DNA from: Burkholderiales bacterium
Lineage (GTDB): Bacteria > Pseudomonadota > Gammaproteobacteria > Burkholderiales > Burkholderiaceae_C
Reading direction: 5' to 3'
DNA length: 59,163 nt
Assembly (NCBI GenBank): GCA_016185015.1
Contig: JACPOI010000008.1
Span: forward strand, 1 to 59,163
A program made the translations under genes and the position numbers. A model generated the notes under the pieces. It saw nothing but the letters and a program-made list of their open reading frames with translations, was not told the origin of the DNA and made no database searches. This document shows positions 41,689 through 52,997 of this stretch, one piece after another (the first letter of the stretch is position 1; every line of letters begins with the position of its first letter).

Positions 41689-42681
41689 ATGCAACAACTT
41701 TCCACCTGCACGCGACGTTTCGCGCTCACACTGGCCGCTGCGGCTGGCCTGACCCTGGCCGCCCCCGTGCTGGCCCAGGGCACTTACCCCAACAAGCCCA
41801 TCCGCATGATCGTGCCGCTGGGTGCGGGCAGCGCGGTTGATGTGGCGGCGCGCCTGCTGGCGCAGAAGATGTCGGAGAACATGGGCCAGGCCATCGTGGT
41901 CGAGAACATCACGGGCGCAGCCGGCATCATCGGTGCCGACCGACTGGCCAAGGCCGCACCGGATGGCTACACCATCGGTGGCTTCAACGACAGCGTGTTG
42001 ACCATGGTGCCCAATCTGAACAAGAACACGCCCTTCAACCCCGTTACCGACTTCGCCCACATCTCGCAGGTCGCCACCATCGTGTTCAGTGTCGCTGTTC
42101 CCGCCGATTCGAAATACAAGACGGCGGCCGAGCTGGTGGCTGCAGCCAAGGCCGCACCCGGCCAGATCACCTACGCCTCGGGTGGCAACGGCAGCCCCCA
42201 GCACCTGGGCGGCGCGCTGTTCGCAGCGCACACCGGCATCGACATCAAGCACGTGCCCTACCGCGACGCCAGCCAGGCGGCCCAGGGCGTGGCCGGCAAC
42301 CAGGTCGACATGACGGTGCAGGGCATCGCGACGGTGGCCTCCCTCACCAAGGCCGGCAAGCTGCGCATCGTTGGCGTGATGGCAGACACCCGCAATCCCG
42401 AATACCCGGAGGCGCAGACACTCAAGGAGCAGGGCATCCAGGGCTTCGAGTACAGCACCTGGTTCGCGCTGACCTCGCCTAAGGGCACACCGAAGGAGAT
42501 CGTTGATCGTCTGCAGCGTGAAGTGGCCAAGGCCCTGACCGATCCCGCGATCAAGGAGCGTTATGCCGGCCTGGGCCTGCTGCCCAACGGCACCACGCCC
42601 GAGCAGATCTCGACCCTGGTGCGCAACCAGCTGGCCCGCTACGGCAAGGCCATTAGCGACAACAACATCAAGGCCGAGTGA
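41689..42681 (+). CDS. Bug-type tripartite tricarboxylate transporter receptor
   Basis: The 330-residue periplasmic receptor has a signal peptide (FALTLAAAAGLTLAAPVLAQ) and Bug motifs (YPNKPIRMIVPLGAGSAVDV; IVVENITGAAGIIGADRLA; PDGYTIGG). It ends the Mo-hydroxylase operon (44-bp gap, with an AAGAAGGAGA ribosome-binding site) and probably binds that pathway's carboxylated substrate. It is a distant paralogue of the receptor at 34471. Confidence 0.9.
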   Translation: MQQLSTCTRRFALTLAAAAGLTLAAPVLAQGTYPNKPIRMIVPLGAGSAVDVAARLLAQKMSENMGQAIVVENITGAAGIIGADRLAKAAPDGYTIGGFNDSVLTMVPNLNKNTPFNPVTDFAHISQVATIVFSVAVPADSKYKTAAELVAAAKAAPGQITYASGGNGSPQHLGGALFAAHTGIDIKHVPYRDASQAAQGVAGNQVDMTVQGIATVASLTKAGKLRIVGVMADTRNPEYPEAQTLKEQGIQGFEYSTWFALTSPKGTPKEIVDRLQREVAKALTDPAIKERYAGLGLLPNGTTPEQISTLVRNQLARYGKAISDNNIKAE

Positions 42682-42690
42682 GGTGCTTGC

Positions 42691-42720
42691 GCCGCATGCG
42701 CCCCCTGGCGCGCATGCGGC
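42691..42720 (+). terminator. Hairpin after the Bug gene
   Basis: GCCGCATGCGC (42691-42701) pairs with GCGCATGCGGC (42710-42720), a perfect 11-bp stem 10 bp after the stop. No T-run follows, so it may end the operon only partly or protect the mRNA end. Confidence 0.45.
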
Positions 42721-42751
42721 GGCATCTGCCCTGAACCGCGGCAGCAGGCGG

Positions 42752-42788
42752 TACCCCTAAGGGTTTATACCCAAGAGCATTTACCTAG
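42752..42788 (+). promoter_or_regulatory. TACC-rich palindromes before unknown gene
   Basis: ACCCCTAAGGGT and GGGTTTATACCC overlap at 42753-42772, with TACC words at 42752, 42768 and 42782 spaced by about 14-16 nt. Roughly helical spacing suggests a dimeric activator of the LuxR/NarL type. The assignment is tentative. Confidence 0.3.
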
Positions 42789-42850
42789 TAAAAATACGTA
42801 CGCGCTGACCTAAGATCCCGGCTTCGTTGGGTTCGTTGGTTCGTATAAAA

Positions 42851-43192
42851 ATGTTCAGTGCTGCTACCAGATTCCTCTCCACCATGCAGGAGAGGCTCAA
42901 TCCCTTGCGCGACGACTCCGTCGTTGCCGCCTTCCATATGGACGACATCCGTCAGGCCATGCTCAAGTGCCTGGACGAAGAGTGCGCCGGGCACTTCCCG
43001 CAAGTCGAGCGGCGCATCCTCATGGCGACCAATGTGCCGGCCCTGTGGTTCCTGCGGCCCGAACTGCTGATGGCGGTGGCAACACGCTGCGGCGAACAGG
43101 CCGCGCATCAGATGGTCAACGAGATCTCGGCCATGTTCGAAGGTCTGCTGCCCAAGAGCCTGAACTCCAGGCCGAGCCGGTTGCAGCGCTGA
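42851..43192 (+). CDS. Conserved small protein of unknown function
   Basis: The 113-residue protein is mainly helical (LRDDSVVAAFHMDDIRQAML) and soluble. A middle stretch LMATNVPALWFLRPELLMAV is hydrophobic but short for a membrane helix. I start it at ATG 42851. It is isolated between its own promoter-like region and a strong terminator, so it is a monocistronic gene. No family is recognised. Confidence 0.65.
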   Translation: MFSAATRFLSTMQERLNPLRDDSVVAAFHMDDIRQAMLKCLDEECAGHFPQVERRILMATNVPALWFLRPELLMAVATRCGEQAAHQMVNEISAMFEGLLPKSLNSRPSRLQR

Positions 43193-43238
43193 GTCTGTAG
43201 CGCAGCGGCTGGCTGCGTTTGACCCCCCTGGTTTTTGC

Positions 43239-43275
43239 AAAGGCGCCCGGCCATCAGCCGGGCGCCTTTGTTTTT
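43239..43275 (+). terminator. Strong intrinsic terminator
   Basis: A perfect GC-rich stem (43242-43251 with 43257-43266, loop CATCA, extended by AAA/TTT) is followed by TTTGTTTTT. It ends the gene at 42851. Confidence 0.92.
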
Positions 43276-43370
43276 GGCCCGGATGGGTCAAAAAGTCCAA
43301 TTTCTTTCGAAAGGGCGACATTCTTCGGGGTTTTGGAGCGCCCAAACCCCAAGTTTTTTGAAAATAGGCC

Positions 43371-43397
43371 TAAATAACCTCCCATTTCTGCCGTTAA
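43371..43397 (+). promoter_or_regulatory. Sigma-28 (FliA)-type promoter
   Basis: TAAA (43371-43374), 15 nt, then GCCGTTAA (43390-43397). The flagellar sigma-28 consensus is TAAA-N15-GCCGATAA, so only one base of the -10 box differs. It precedes the gene at 43455 and suggests that the gene belongs to the late flagellar or chemotaxis regulon. Confidence 0.6.
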
Positions 43398-43454
43398 CCA
43401 ATGTACGTAACAGGATAAAAGCCTCCCGCTTCCGGGCTGAGGTGAATAGCCATC

Positions 43455-43982
43455 ATGCAACTACCTAACATTGAGCGAACAGCCATCCGGCCGGCCGGCT
43501 CGGAGGTAGTTGCGCCTGCCGCTGCCAGGGTGATCCCGGTGGCGCCGGTGAATCCGCCGGCCCCTGCGGTGCAGGAAATCGCCAGCGTGGTGAACGACAT
43601 CAACCCGGTGGTGCAGGCCCAGGCCAACCAGGCGGCCGCCAAGGCTGACCCGTTGCAGGGCGGCAGCCAGGCCGACAACTCGTCCAAGGACTGGACGCAG
43701 CGCAAGGAAACTGTGGCCCGGCAGGAAGAGGCGCCGCCCAAGGAGCCTGTGTCCAAGATGCTGATTGAGCATATGCATGCGGTCTGGAGTGCCAGCGCGC
43801 GCGTGGTCGAGATCTGGATGCAGAACAACCCGGCGCAGAATCCGAGCGTGAACCAGCAGATCCAGGCGCAGAGCCAGGCGGCCAACCGGAGCGTCGATCC
43901 GACAGCCACGCCGGGTGTGATCGCCAAGGAAGTGCTGACTTACTCTCCGAGCCGGATCAAGAAGACCGAGAAGCCGGAATAG
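43455..43982 (+). CDS. Unknown Pro/Ala/Gln-rich protein, possibly motility-linked
   Basis: The 175-residue protein has a Pro/Ala/Val-rich N-terminal half (VAPAAARVIPVAPVNPPAPA) and a Gln/Asn-rich C-terminal part (QNNPAQNPSVNQQIQAQSQA). A short amphipathic helix around MLIEHMHAVWSASARVVEIW lies between. It is predicted to be largely disordered, with no signal peptide. The sigma-28-type promoter upstream suggests a flagellar link, but no domain supports this directly. Confidence 0.6.
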   Translation: MQLPNIERTAIRPAGSEVVAPAAARVIPVAPVNPPAPAVQEIASVVNDINPVVQAQANQAAAKADPLQGGSQADNSSKDWTQRKETVARQEEAPPKEPVSKMLIEHMHAVWSASARVVEIWMQNNPAQNPSVNQQIQAQSQAANRSVDPTATPGVIAKEVLTYSPSRIKKTEKPE

Positions 43983-44026
43983 ACGCCAGCCGTCAACCGC
44001 CTGGGGCGGGGCGATAACATCGGGGC

Positions 44027-44734
44027 ATGCTGCACAAGACCGCCCTCGTCCTTTTCTCCGGCGGGCAGGATTCCACCACCTGCCTGGCCCACGCCCTCAA
44101 GTCCTACGAGCGCGTCGAAACCATCGCCTTTGATTACCGTCAGCGCCACCATGTGGAGCTGGAAGCCCGCGTGCAGGTGCTGGCTGAGATTCGTCGCCAG
44201 TTTCCGCACTGGGCGCCCAAGCTGGGCCAGGACCACATGCTGGACCTGGCCGTGCTGGGTGCGGTGAGCGAGACCTCGCTGACACGTGAGACCGCTTTCA
44301 AGATGGAGTCCAGCGGCCTGCCCAACACCTTCGTGCCCGGGCGCAACCTGCTGTTCCTCACGCTGGCCGCCGCCGTGGCCTACCGGCGCGACCTGCAGGT
44401 CATCGTGACGGGTGTGTGCGAGACCGATTTCTCGGGTTACCCCGATTGCCGCGACGACACCATGAAGGCCATGCAGCTGGCGCTATCGCTGGGCATGGAC
44501 AAGCGCTACCTGATCGAGACGCCGCTGATGTGGATCGACAAGGCCGACACCTGGCGCATGGCCGAGGCGCTGGGCGGCACGGCGCTGGTGGACCTGATCG
44601 TCGAACACACCCACACCTGCTACCTGGGCGACCGCGCCCACCGCCACGCCTGGGGTTATGGCTGCGGCACCTGCCCGGCCTGCGAGCTGCGCGCGCGCGG
44701 CTGGGAGCACTACAAGGCCGCTCCTCAGGCCTGA
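44027..44734 (+). CDS. queC: 7-cyano-7-deazaguanine synthase
   Basis: The 235-residue protein has the PP-loop [18 protein letters not shown] and the C-terminal zinc-binding cysteines (C-x8-9-C-x2-C-x2-C, here around [20 protein letters not shown] and CPAC). It converts carboxydeazaguanine to preQ0 in queuosine synthesis. It overlaps the convergent ABC exporter gene by 10 bp. Confidence 0.95.
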   Translation: MLHKTALVLFSGGQDSTTCLAHALKSYERVETIAFDYRQRHHVELEARVQVLAEIRRQFPHWAPKLGQDHMLDLAVLGAVSETSLTRETAFKMESSGLPNTFVPGRNLLFLTLAAAVAYRRDLQVIVTGVCETDFSGYPDCRDDTMKAMQLALSLGMDKRYLIETPLMWIDKADTWRMAEALGGTALVDLIVEHTHTCYLGDRAHRHAWGYGCGTCPACELRARGWEHYKAAPQA

Positions 44735-46488
44735 CGCAACTGGAAGAGGGCGACAGTCTGGTCGCTGCGCTTTTCCAGCGTCCAGGTGTGGCGGTGATAA
44801 GTGGCCACGCTATGCCGGTGCGCTATTGAAATAATAGCGCCATTGCCCGATTTCACGAGCACCATCAACCTGCCGTAGAGCGTCTTTTCGGCTTCCTCGT
44901 CGAGCGCGCTGGTGGCTTCGTCGGCAAACACCCAGGACGGTTTCTTGAGGAAGACGCGCGCCAGTGCCAGGCGCTGCTGTTCGCCCCCAGACAGTTTCTG
45001 GCTCCAGGCCGCCATCTCGTCAAGCTGGTCCACCAGCTGGGGCAGCATGGCGTCGCGCAGGGCCTGCCTGAGTGTCTCGTCATCGTATTTCTCGGCCGGT
45101 TCCGGGTAGGCCAGGGCGTCGCGCAGGGACGCATTGGGGAAATAGGGCCGCTGGGGGATGAACATGCTGGATGTGGGGAGCGAGACGTGGCCCGAGGCCA
45201 AAGGCCAGATGCCGGCCAGCGCGCGGAACAGTGTGGATTTGCCGCTGCCCGAAGGCCCGCTGAGCAGGATGCTGTCACCCGGCTGCACCTGTAGAGCGGT
45301 GTGGGCCAGCAGGCGGCTGCCGGTGGGCAGATCCACCGAGAGGTCGCTGGCCTGCATGTCGGCGCCCACACTGGTTTCGTGGCTCAGCGGTGTGACCTGG
45401 CTGGCTTTCTGGATGGCGGTTTCGAAATGGGTCAGGCGGTCGGCGGTGGCGCGCCAGGCGGCCAGGCTGTCATAGTTGTCGATGAACCAGGACAGCGAAT
45501 CCTGCACACGGTTGAAGGCCGAAGCGATCTGCATCATCGTGCCGAGCTGGATGGCACCGCTGAAAAAGCGCGGCGCTGCCACGATGAAGGGAAACACCGT
45601 GGAGGCTTGGCCGAAGGAGGCCGTGAACATGGTCAGCCGCTTCTGCGCGTCGATCAGCTTGAGGTAGTTGTTCAGCACGTAGCCGAAGCGCAGATCCAGC
45701 TGCTTGTACTCCACCGTTTCACCGCGGTCCAGCGCAATGGCCTCGCTGTACTCGCGCACACGCACCAGGTGGTGCCGGAAGTCGGCCTCGCGGCGCTGTT
45801 GTTCGTAGTTCAGCGGGATCAGCCGGCGGCCCACGTAGTGCGTGAGGACCGTGCCCACCGCACAGTAGAGGATGGCCACCCAGAGCATGAAGCCCGGGAT
45901 GGCGAATTCGGTGCCGTTCCACTGGAAGGTGAATTCGCCACTGAGGGCCCACAGAATGCCGACGAAGCTCACGAAGGTGACCAGCGCGTTGAGCAGGCCC
46001 ATGCTCAGGTCCACGGTGGCGGTGGTGAAGAGCTTGAGGTCTTCCTGGATGCGCTGGTCAGGGTTGTCGGGCGACTGGTCGGGGGCGAGCTGGGCGTAGC
46101 GCGTGAGTTCCAGGTGGTAATAGACCCGGTTGTCGAGCCAGCGTTGCAGGTAGTGGCGCGTCATCCAGGCGCGCCAGCGCATTTCGAGCTGCTGGGTCAG
46201 GTAGAAGCGGTAGACCGCGATGATGATGTAGATGAAAGCCAGCACGGTGTAGCGCACCAGCTGCTCGATGAACACCGGGTAGTTCTTTTCCTGCAGCGCA
46301 TCGTAGAAGAAGCGGTTCCACTCATTGAACAGCACCAGCGTGTACACGAAGGCCAGATTGAGCGCGACGATGGAGGCCAGCAGGGCGCGCGCCTTCCACT
46401 TTTCCTCGGACTTGAAGTAGGGCAGGGACAAGGCCCAGGCGCGGATGAGAAAGGCCTTGAAATCAGCTGCTTTCTTGAGCAGGGACAT
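44725..46488 (-). CDS. ABC exporter, SbmA/YddA-like fused permease-ATPase
   Basis: The 587-residue protein has an N-terminal membrane domain with about six helices of the ABC_membrane_2 (SbmA/BacA-like) type ([20 protein letters not shown]). A C-terminal ATPase follows: Walker [17 protein letters not shown], signature [15 protein letters not shown] and Walker [13 protein letters not shown]. Relatives import peptides or export vitamin B12-like or fatty acyl compounds. The substrate cannot be inferred here. Confidence 0.88.
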   Translation of the reverse strand: MSLLKKAADFKAFLIRAWALSLPYFKSEEKWKARALLASIVALNLAFVYTLVLFNEWNRFFYDALQEKNYPVFIEQLVRYTVLAFIYIIIAVYRFYLTQQLEMRWRAWMTRHYLQRWLDNRVYYHLELTRYAQLAPDQSPDNPDQRIQEDLKLFTTATVDLSMGLLNALVTFVSFVGILWALSGEFTFQWNGTEFAIPGFMLWVAILYCAVGTVLTHYVGRRLIPLNYEQQRREADFRHHLVRVREYSEAIALDRGETVEYKQLDLRFGYVLNNYLKLIDAQKRLTMFTASFGQASTVFPFIVAAPRFFSGAIQLGTMMQIASAFNRVQDSLSWFIDNYDSLAAWRATADRLTHFETAIQKASQVTPLSHETSVGADMQASDLSVDLPTGSRLLAHTALQVQPGDSILLSGPSGSGKSTLFRALAGIWPLASGHVSLPTSSMFIPQRPYFPNASLRDALAYPEPAEKYDDETLRQALRDAMLPQLVDQLDEMAAWSQKLSGGEQQRLALARVFLKKPSWVFADEATSALDEEAEKTLYGRLMVLVKSGNGAIISIAHRHSVATYHRHTWTLEKRSDQTVALFQLRQA

Positions 46489-46508
46489 GAATGTGCCTCG
46501 CGGAAAAA

Positions 46509-47417
46509 TCAGGGGTTGGAGACGCCGCTGGCGACATGCCCCGAAGGCACGTGCTGTGCGGCCGATTCGATGTGGCCGGTCTGGTCGTCGAAGAAGAAGT
46601 CGGGTTCGAACTCGCGTAGGAACTCGCCCTTGGGCAGGCCGCCCAGGAACATGGCTTCATCCACCTCGATGTGCCAGTCCATCAGCGTGCGGATGGCGCG
46701 CTCGTGTGCCGGTGCACTGCGCGCCGTCACCAGCGCGGTGCGGATGCGCATGCTGGGCGTGCCTTCCTGCTGCAGGCGGTGCAGGGCAGCCAGCAGGGGC
46801 TTGAAGGGGCCGGCCAGCAGGGGCTGGTGCGCCTTGTCGCGCTCGTGCTGCTGGAAGGCGTTCAGGCCTTCGGCCTGGAACACGCGTTCAGCTTCGTCGC
46901 TGAAGAGCACGGCGTCGCCGTCGAAGGCGATGCGCACCTCATGCGGGTGGTTGTCCTGGGCGCGCACCGAATGCGTGGCCACGGTGGCGGCCGGGAAGCC
47001 CTGGGCCAGTGCCGCCCGCACGTCGTCGGGGTTGGCCGAGAGGAAGAGGTTGGCGTGCAGGGGCTTGAGGTAGCGCCAGGGCGACTGGCCGCGCGTGAAG
47101 CTGCCGCGCTCGATGGGCAGGCCGTAGTGCTGGGCCGAGCGGAACACGCGCATGCCCGAGACCGGGTCGTTGCGCGAGAGGATCACCACCTCCACGCGCT
47201 GGGCTTCCTGGTCGTTGAAGGCCAGCAGCTTCTTGACCATGGAGAAGGCCACGCCGGGCTTGGCCGGAACGTCGAGCTTGTCCAACTGCAGTTTCATGTA
47301 GGCGCGGTCCTTATGCGGGCCGTGGCCGTGCTCGAAGACCTTGTTCTCTTCCTCGAAGTCGAACAGGGCCCGCGAGGAAATGGCGACGACCAGCTTGCCG
47401 TCCAGTGATGCACCCAT
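46509..47417 (-). CDS. 5'-nucleotidase (cytosolic, PF06189 type)
   Basis: The 302-residue protein has the family-specific start (KLVVAISSRALFDFEEENKV), a middle LPIERGSFTRGQSPWRYLKP and the HAD-like acidic loop AFDGDAVLFSDEAERVF. It dephosphorylates nucleoside monophosphates. Start at ATG 47417, where similarity begins. Confidence 0.88.
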   Translation of the reverse strand: MGASLDGKLVVAISSRALFDFEEENKVFEHGHGPHKDRAYMKLQLDKLDVPAKPGVAFSMVKKLLAFNDQEAQRVEVVILSRNDPVSGMRVFRSAQHYGLPIERGSFTRGQSPWRYLKPLHANLFLSANPDDVRAALAQGFPAATVATHSVRAQDNHPHEVRIAFDGDAVLFSDEAERVFQAEGLNAFQQHERDKAHQPLLAGPFKPLLAALHRLQQEGTPSMRIRTALVTARSAPAHERAIRTLMDWHIEVDEAMFLGGLPKGEFLREFEPDFFFDDQTGHIESAAQHVPSGHVASGVSNP

Positions 47418-47439
47418 GCGTCTTCCCTTTGTGTTGTCG

Positions 47440-48003
47440 TCAGGCGCTGGCCCAGCGTGCCAGCAGTTCCACGTCTTCCGGGACCAGCTGGCCTTTTTCG
47501 GCCTGCAGCACACGGCCATCGCGGCCGCGGATCAGGGTGATGGGCAGGCCCTTGGGCTTCGGCAGAACGCGATGGATCTCCGGCGTGACGAAACCCACGG
47601 GGAAGGTGTAGCCCTTCTTCTGCAGATAGGCCAAGGCGTCTTCAGGTTTGCGGTCGATGGACAGGGTGAGCAGTTGCAGGCCCTTGCCACCCAGGGCGCG
47701 CTGCGACTCCCAGAGCTTCTGCATCTCGGGGCTTTGCAGCGCGCAGAAGGGGCAGGTGCTGGCCCACCAGTAGACCGCGAGCACCCGCCCGTCGGCCTGG
47801 GCCGGACGGAACACCGTGCCATCGAGCAAGGGGACTTCGGGCAGGCGCAATGGCGTGCCCGGTGCGGGCAGGGGGCCGGCCTTGGCCTCGACGCCGGGGG
47901 AGGAGGGGGCAGCGACAGGCTGCCCCAGTGCGGACTGGCCCAGGGCCAGGCTGCCGGCGAAAAGCGCGCTGCCGGCGACCAGCTGTCTACGTTGCGGATT
48001 CAT
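47440..48003 (-). CDS. TlpA-like disulfide reductase
   Basis: The 187-residue protein has a twin-arginine-like signal (MNPQRRQLVAGSALFAGSLA) and a periplasmic thioredoxin fold with the active site STCPFCALQSPEM (CPFC). The family reduces periplasmic disulfides, for example in cytochrome maturation. Start at ATG 48003; a longer frame to 48039 would displace the signal peptide. Confidence 0.86.
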   Translation of the reverse strand: MNPQRRQLVAGSALFAGSLALGQSALGQPVAAPSSPGVEAKAGPLPAPGTPLRLPEVPLLDGTVFRPAQADGRVLAVYWWASTCPFCALQSPEMQKLWESQRALGGKGLQLLTLSIDRKPEDALAYLQKKGYTFPVGFVTPEIHRVLPKPKGLPITLIRGRDGRVLQAEKGQLVPEDVELLARWASA

Positions 48004-48051
48004 GCCGATGATCTTAGCGCCTGACGATGTCGGCGCCATCGGGGTGAGCCC

Positions 48052-48963
48052 TCAGGCCCAGGAGTCGATCAGCGGTTCGGCCTGCTCGATCAGGAACTTC
48101 TTGAACGATTGCGCCGCGGGCGAGAGTTTCTTCTGGCCCAGGTGCGTGACGTACCACTTGCCGACGATAGGCATGCCGCTGATGTCCAGCAGGGCCAGGT
48201 GGCCGGCGGCCAGTTCGTGGCGCACCGTGCGCATGGAGAGGAAGGCCAGGCCCATGCCGGCCATGACGGCCTGCTTGATGGTCTCGTTGCTGGGCATCTC
48301 CATGGCCACCTTGATCGGCATCTCGTACTGCTCGAACAGGCGCTCCATGGCCGCGCGCGTGCCCGAACCCTGCTCGCGCACGACAAAGGGGTGGTCCTTC
48401 AGCACGTCGAAGGCCATGCGCTTGCGCCGCACCAGCGGGTGGTCCGGCGGGGCCACGATGGCCAGCGGGTTGCTGGCGAAAGGCGTGGCCTCGCAGTCGA
48501 GGTTGGCGGGGGCGCGCCCCATGATGACCAGGTCCAGCTCGTTGCGCGAGAGCATGCCCAGGATGTTGTCGCGGTTGTCGATGTGCAGCGAGATGTCGAT
48601 GCCCGGCATCAGCTTGGTGAAGCGCACCAGCAGCATGGGCACGAAGTACTTGGCGGTGCTGACGATGCCCAGCTCGATCCGGCCTTTCTTGGCCCCCACG
48701 TGCTCGGCCATGCTGGCTTCCAGGTCCTTGAGCTTGCCCAGGGCGGCGATGGCGTGAGTCAGGAACTCCAGGCCGGCATGCGTGAGCTGGATGTTGCGGC
48801 CGACCGGTTCTATCAGCGAAAGGCCGAAGGCCTCTTCCAGCTGGCGGATCTGCATGGACACGGCGGGCTGCGTGACAAACAGGCGTTCGGCCGCTCGGGA
48901 GACCGATTTTTCGCGGGCGACTTCGATGAAGGTCTGCAGTTGCTTGAGCGTGTAGTTGCGCAT
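48052..48963 (-). CDS. LysR-family regulator, second CbbR-like
   Basis: The 303-residue protein has an N-terminal winged helix (EKSVSRAAERLFVTQPAVSM) and a CbbR-type effector domain with VREQGSGTRAAMERLFEQYE and SNETIKQAVMAGMGLAFLS. It is clearly a paralogue of the regulator at 49028-49975 over the effector domain. It lies just downstream of that gene, with its own palindromes at 48972-49002. The two regulators may sense different metabolites or control different cbb-linked genes. Confidence 0.85.
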   Translation of the reverse strand: MRNYTLKQLQTFIEVAREKSVSRAAERLFVTQPAVSMQIRQLEEAFGLSLIEPVGRNIQLTHAGLEFLTHAIAALGKLKDLEASMAEHVGAKKGRIELGIVSTAKYFVPMLLVRFTKLMPGIDISLHIDNRDNILGMLSRNELDLVIMGRAPANLDCEATPFASNPLAIVAPPDHPLVRRKRMAFDVLKDHPFVVREQGSGTRAAMERLFEQYEMPIKVAMEMPSNETIKQAVMAGMGLAFLSMRTVRHELAAGHLALLDISGMPIVGKWYVTHLGQKKLSPAAQSFKKFLIEQAEPLIDSWA

Positions 48964-48971
48964 GAAATCAA

Positions 48972-49002
48972 ATCAGCTAATGCTGATATTTGCTTAAGCA
49001 AA
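48972..49002. promoter_or_regulatory. LysR-type palindromes before second regulator
   Basis: ATCAGC (48972-48977) and GCTGAT (48982-48987) flank TAAT, and a perfect 14-bp palindrome TTTGCTTAAGCAAA lies at 48989-49002. Both are directly before the start of the LysR gene at 48963 and fit autoregulation. Confidence 0.55.
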
Positions 49003-49027
49003 CATTATATTTGTTGATGAATCGGGG

Positions 49028-49974
49028 TCAGTTCGCGCCCAGCGGCGCCATGCGGATGTGGCGGCCGTACTGCTCGGCCAGGAAGACCTCGCCGCGTTCC
49101 AGGATGAAGTAGCGGAAGGCCTCGGCCGGCGGCGACAGCAGCTTGGACAGGGTGTGCACCACGTTCCAGGCGCGCACCACCGGGGCGCCCTGGACGTCGA
49201 GGATGGCCACGAGTTGGTTGTCCAGCTCCAGGCCGATGGTGTGCAGCGAAAGAAAGCTCAGGCCCATGCCGGCCATGACCGCCTGCTTGATGGTCTCGTT
49301 GCTCGACATCTCCATCGTGACCTTGGGTTCGAAGTTCGCATCGCCGAAGAACTTCTCCATGGCCGCGCGCGTGCCCGAGCCCTGCTCGCGCACGATGAAG
49401 CTGTAGGGCTGCAGCGCCGGCACATCCAGGTGGCCGCGCTTGAGCAGCGGGTGGTCCACCGGTGCCACGAAGACGTGCGGGTGGGCGGCAAAGGGTTCGG
49501 CGCGCGTGGCCATCTCCTTCGGGGGGCGGCCCATGATGGCGATGTCCACCTCGTTGCCCTGCAGCATCTTGAGCAGTTGCTCCCGGTTGCCCACGATCAG
49601 GCGCACCTCGATGCCTTCGTGCTCGCGCTGGAACTCGGCCAGCAGGCGCGGCAGGAAGTATTTGGCCGTGCTGACCATGCCGATGGTCAGCGTGCCGATC
49701 TCCAGCTTCTGCAGGCGCGCCGCGGCGTCCTCGGCGTCCTTGAGCGTGGCCAGGATCTTGCGCGCGTAGACCAGCATGTACTCGCCCGCCGTGGTCAGCG
49801 CCACTTGGCGGCCGCTGCGTTCGAACAGGGGCAGGCCCACATGGCTCTCGAGCTCCTTGATCTGCATGGTCACGGCCGGCGGCGTCAGGTGCATGGCCAG
49901 CGCCGCCTTGCTGAAACTGAGCTGGCGGGCGACCTCGCTGAACACCCGGAGTTGGCGAAAGGTGGCGTTCTTCA

Positions 49975-49975
<1 letters not shown>
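49028..49975 (-). CDS. cbbR: LysR-family CO2-fixation regulator
   Basis: The 315-residue protein has an N-terminal winged helix (RQLSFSKAALAMHLTPPAVT) and the CbbR effector domain (VREQGSGTRAAMEKFFGDAN; SNETIKQAVMAGMGLSFLSL). It is divergent from cbbL, the standard position of CbbR, which activates the operon in response to metabolites such as phosphoenolpyruvate, RuBP or NADPH. Its start lies 102 bp from that of cbbL. Confidence 0.93.
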
Positions 49976-51535
<1,560 letters not shown>

Positions 51536-51559
51536 GCCCGAATACAGGAGAACCGAACC

Positions 51560-51994
51560 ATGATGAGCAACCCCACCGGCCGCCTGACCCAGGGCCAGTT
51601 CAGCTTCCTGCCCGACCTGACGGACGCCGAGATCACGCTGCAGATCGAATACGGCCTCAAGAAGGGCTACGCCTGGAGCGTGGAATACACCGACGATCCG
51701 CACCCGCGCAACACCTACTGGGAAATGTTCGGCATGCCCATGTTCGACCTGCAGGACGCGGCCGGCGTGTTGATGGAAGTGAAGAACTGCCGCAAGTCCT
51801 TCCCCAGCCACTACATCCGCCTGATGGCCTTCGACTCCACCCGTGGTGTCGAGTCCATCGTGATGAGCTTCATCGTCAACCGGCCCAAGGACGAACCCGG
51901 CTTCATGCTGGAGCGCCAGGAAATCGGCGGCCGTTCGATGCGTTACACCACGCGCGGTTACGGCGCCGACAAACCCGAAGGCAAGCGCTACTGA
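51560..51994 (+). CDS. cbbS: RuBisCO small subunit, red-type
   Basis: The 144-residue protein has [20 protein letters not shown], the [20 protein letters not shown] core and a C-terminal [17 protein letters not shown] extension that forms the central pore barrel in red-type enzymes. It follows cbbL by 24 bp. Start ATG 51560 or 51563; the AGGAG at 51546 suits either. Confidence 0.96.
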   Translation: MMSNPTGRLTQGQFSFLPDLTDAEITLQIEYGLKKGYAWSVEYTDDPHPRNTYWEMFGMPMFDLQDAAGVLMEVKNCRKSFPSHYIRLMAFDSTRGVESIVMSFIVNRPKDEPGFMLERQEIGGRSMRYTTRGYGADKPEGKRY

Positions 51995-52023
51995 TCCGAT
52001 CGCCCTCTGCGGACCACCTGACC

Positions 52024-52989
52024 ATGACTGCACCCAGCTACGCCATCCCCGGTGTCGTGTCGGCGCCCGCCGCCTCGCCGGTGGAAGAGGCCGGCGGCCC
52101 GTCCCTGGCGCCGGTGGACAGCGGCGCGCGCAGCGTGGCGCAGGTGCTGGCGCAATCGCAGGTGGAAGACGTGCTGGCCGAGCTGGAGCGCGACCTTGTG
52201 GGCCTGGCACCGGTCAAGGCGCGCATCCGCGACATCGCCGCGCTGCTGGTGATCGACAAGCTGCGCATCAACCTGGGCCTGACCAGCCAAGCGCCCAGCC
52301 TGCACATGTGCTTCACCGGCAACCCCGGCACGGGCAAGACCACGGTCGCCCTGCGCATGGCGCAGATCCTGCACCGCCTGGGTTATGTGCGCAAAGGCCA
52401 TCTGGTGGCCGTCACGCGTGACGACCTGGTGGGCCAGTACATCGGCCACACGGCACCCAAGACCAAGGAAGTGCTGAAGAAGGCGATGGGGGGCGTGCTC
52501 TTCATCGACGAGGCTTATTACCTCTACCGCCCCGAGAACGAGCGTGACTACGGGCAGGAGGCCATCGAGATCCTGCTGCAGGTGATGGAAAACCAGCGTG
52601 ACGACCTGGTGGTGATCCTGGCCGGCTACAAGGACCGCATGGACACCTTCTTCCAGTCCAACCCCGGCATGTCCTCGCGCATCGCCCACCACCTGGACTT
52701 TCCCGACTACTCGGTGGACGAGTTGATGCAGATTTCCGGGAAAATGCTGGAGACGCAGAATTACCGCTTCGGCCCCGGTGCGGCCGAGGCCTTCGACCGG
52801 TATCTGCAATTGCGCATCGGCCAGCCGCATTTCGCCAACGCACGCAGCGTGCGCAACGCGCTGGACCGGGCCCGTCTGCGCCAGGCCAGCCGCCTGTTTG
52901 CCGAGCGTGACCGCGAATTGACCCGGGACGACCTGACGACCATCGAGGCGCAGGACATCCTGGCCAGCCGATTGTTTAAAACCGAATGA
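52024..52989 (+). CDS. cbbX: Red-type RuBisCO activase, AAA+
   Basis: The 321-residue AAA+ protein has Walker A G99NPGTGKT106 and Walker B with D162-E163 ([10 protein letters not shown]), and the pore-loop region [13 protein letters not shown]. Red-type activases pull on the large subunit's C-terminus to release inhibitory sugar phosphates, often after RuBP activation. It is placed right after cbbS as usual. The first 60 residues are variable. Confidence 0.95.
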   Translation: MTAPSYAIPGVVSAPAASPVEEAGGPSLAPVDSGARSVAQVLAQSQVEDVLAELERDLVGLAPVKARIRDIAALLVIDKLRINLGLTSQAPSLHMCFTGNPGTGKTTVALRMAQILHRLGYVRKGHLVAVTRDDLVGQYIGHTAPKTKEVLKKAMGGVLFIDEAYYLYRPENERDYGQEAIEILLQVMENQRDDLVVILAGYKDRMDTFFQSNPGMSSRIAHHLDFPDYSVDELMQISGKMLETQNYRFGPGAAEAFDRYLQLRIGQPHFANARSVRNALDRARLRQASRLFAERDRELTRDDLTTIEAQDILASRLFKTE

Positions 52990-52997
52990 GGTTCTCC

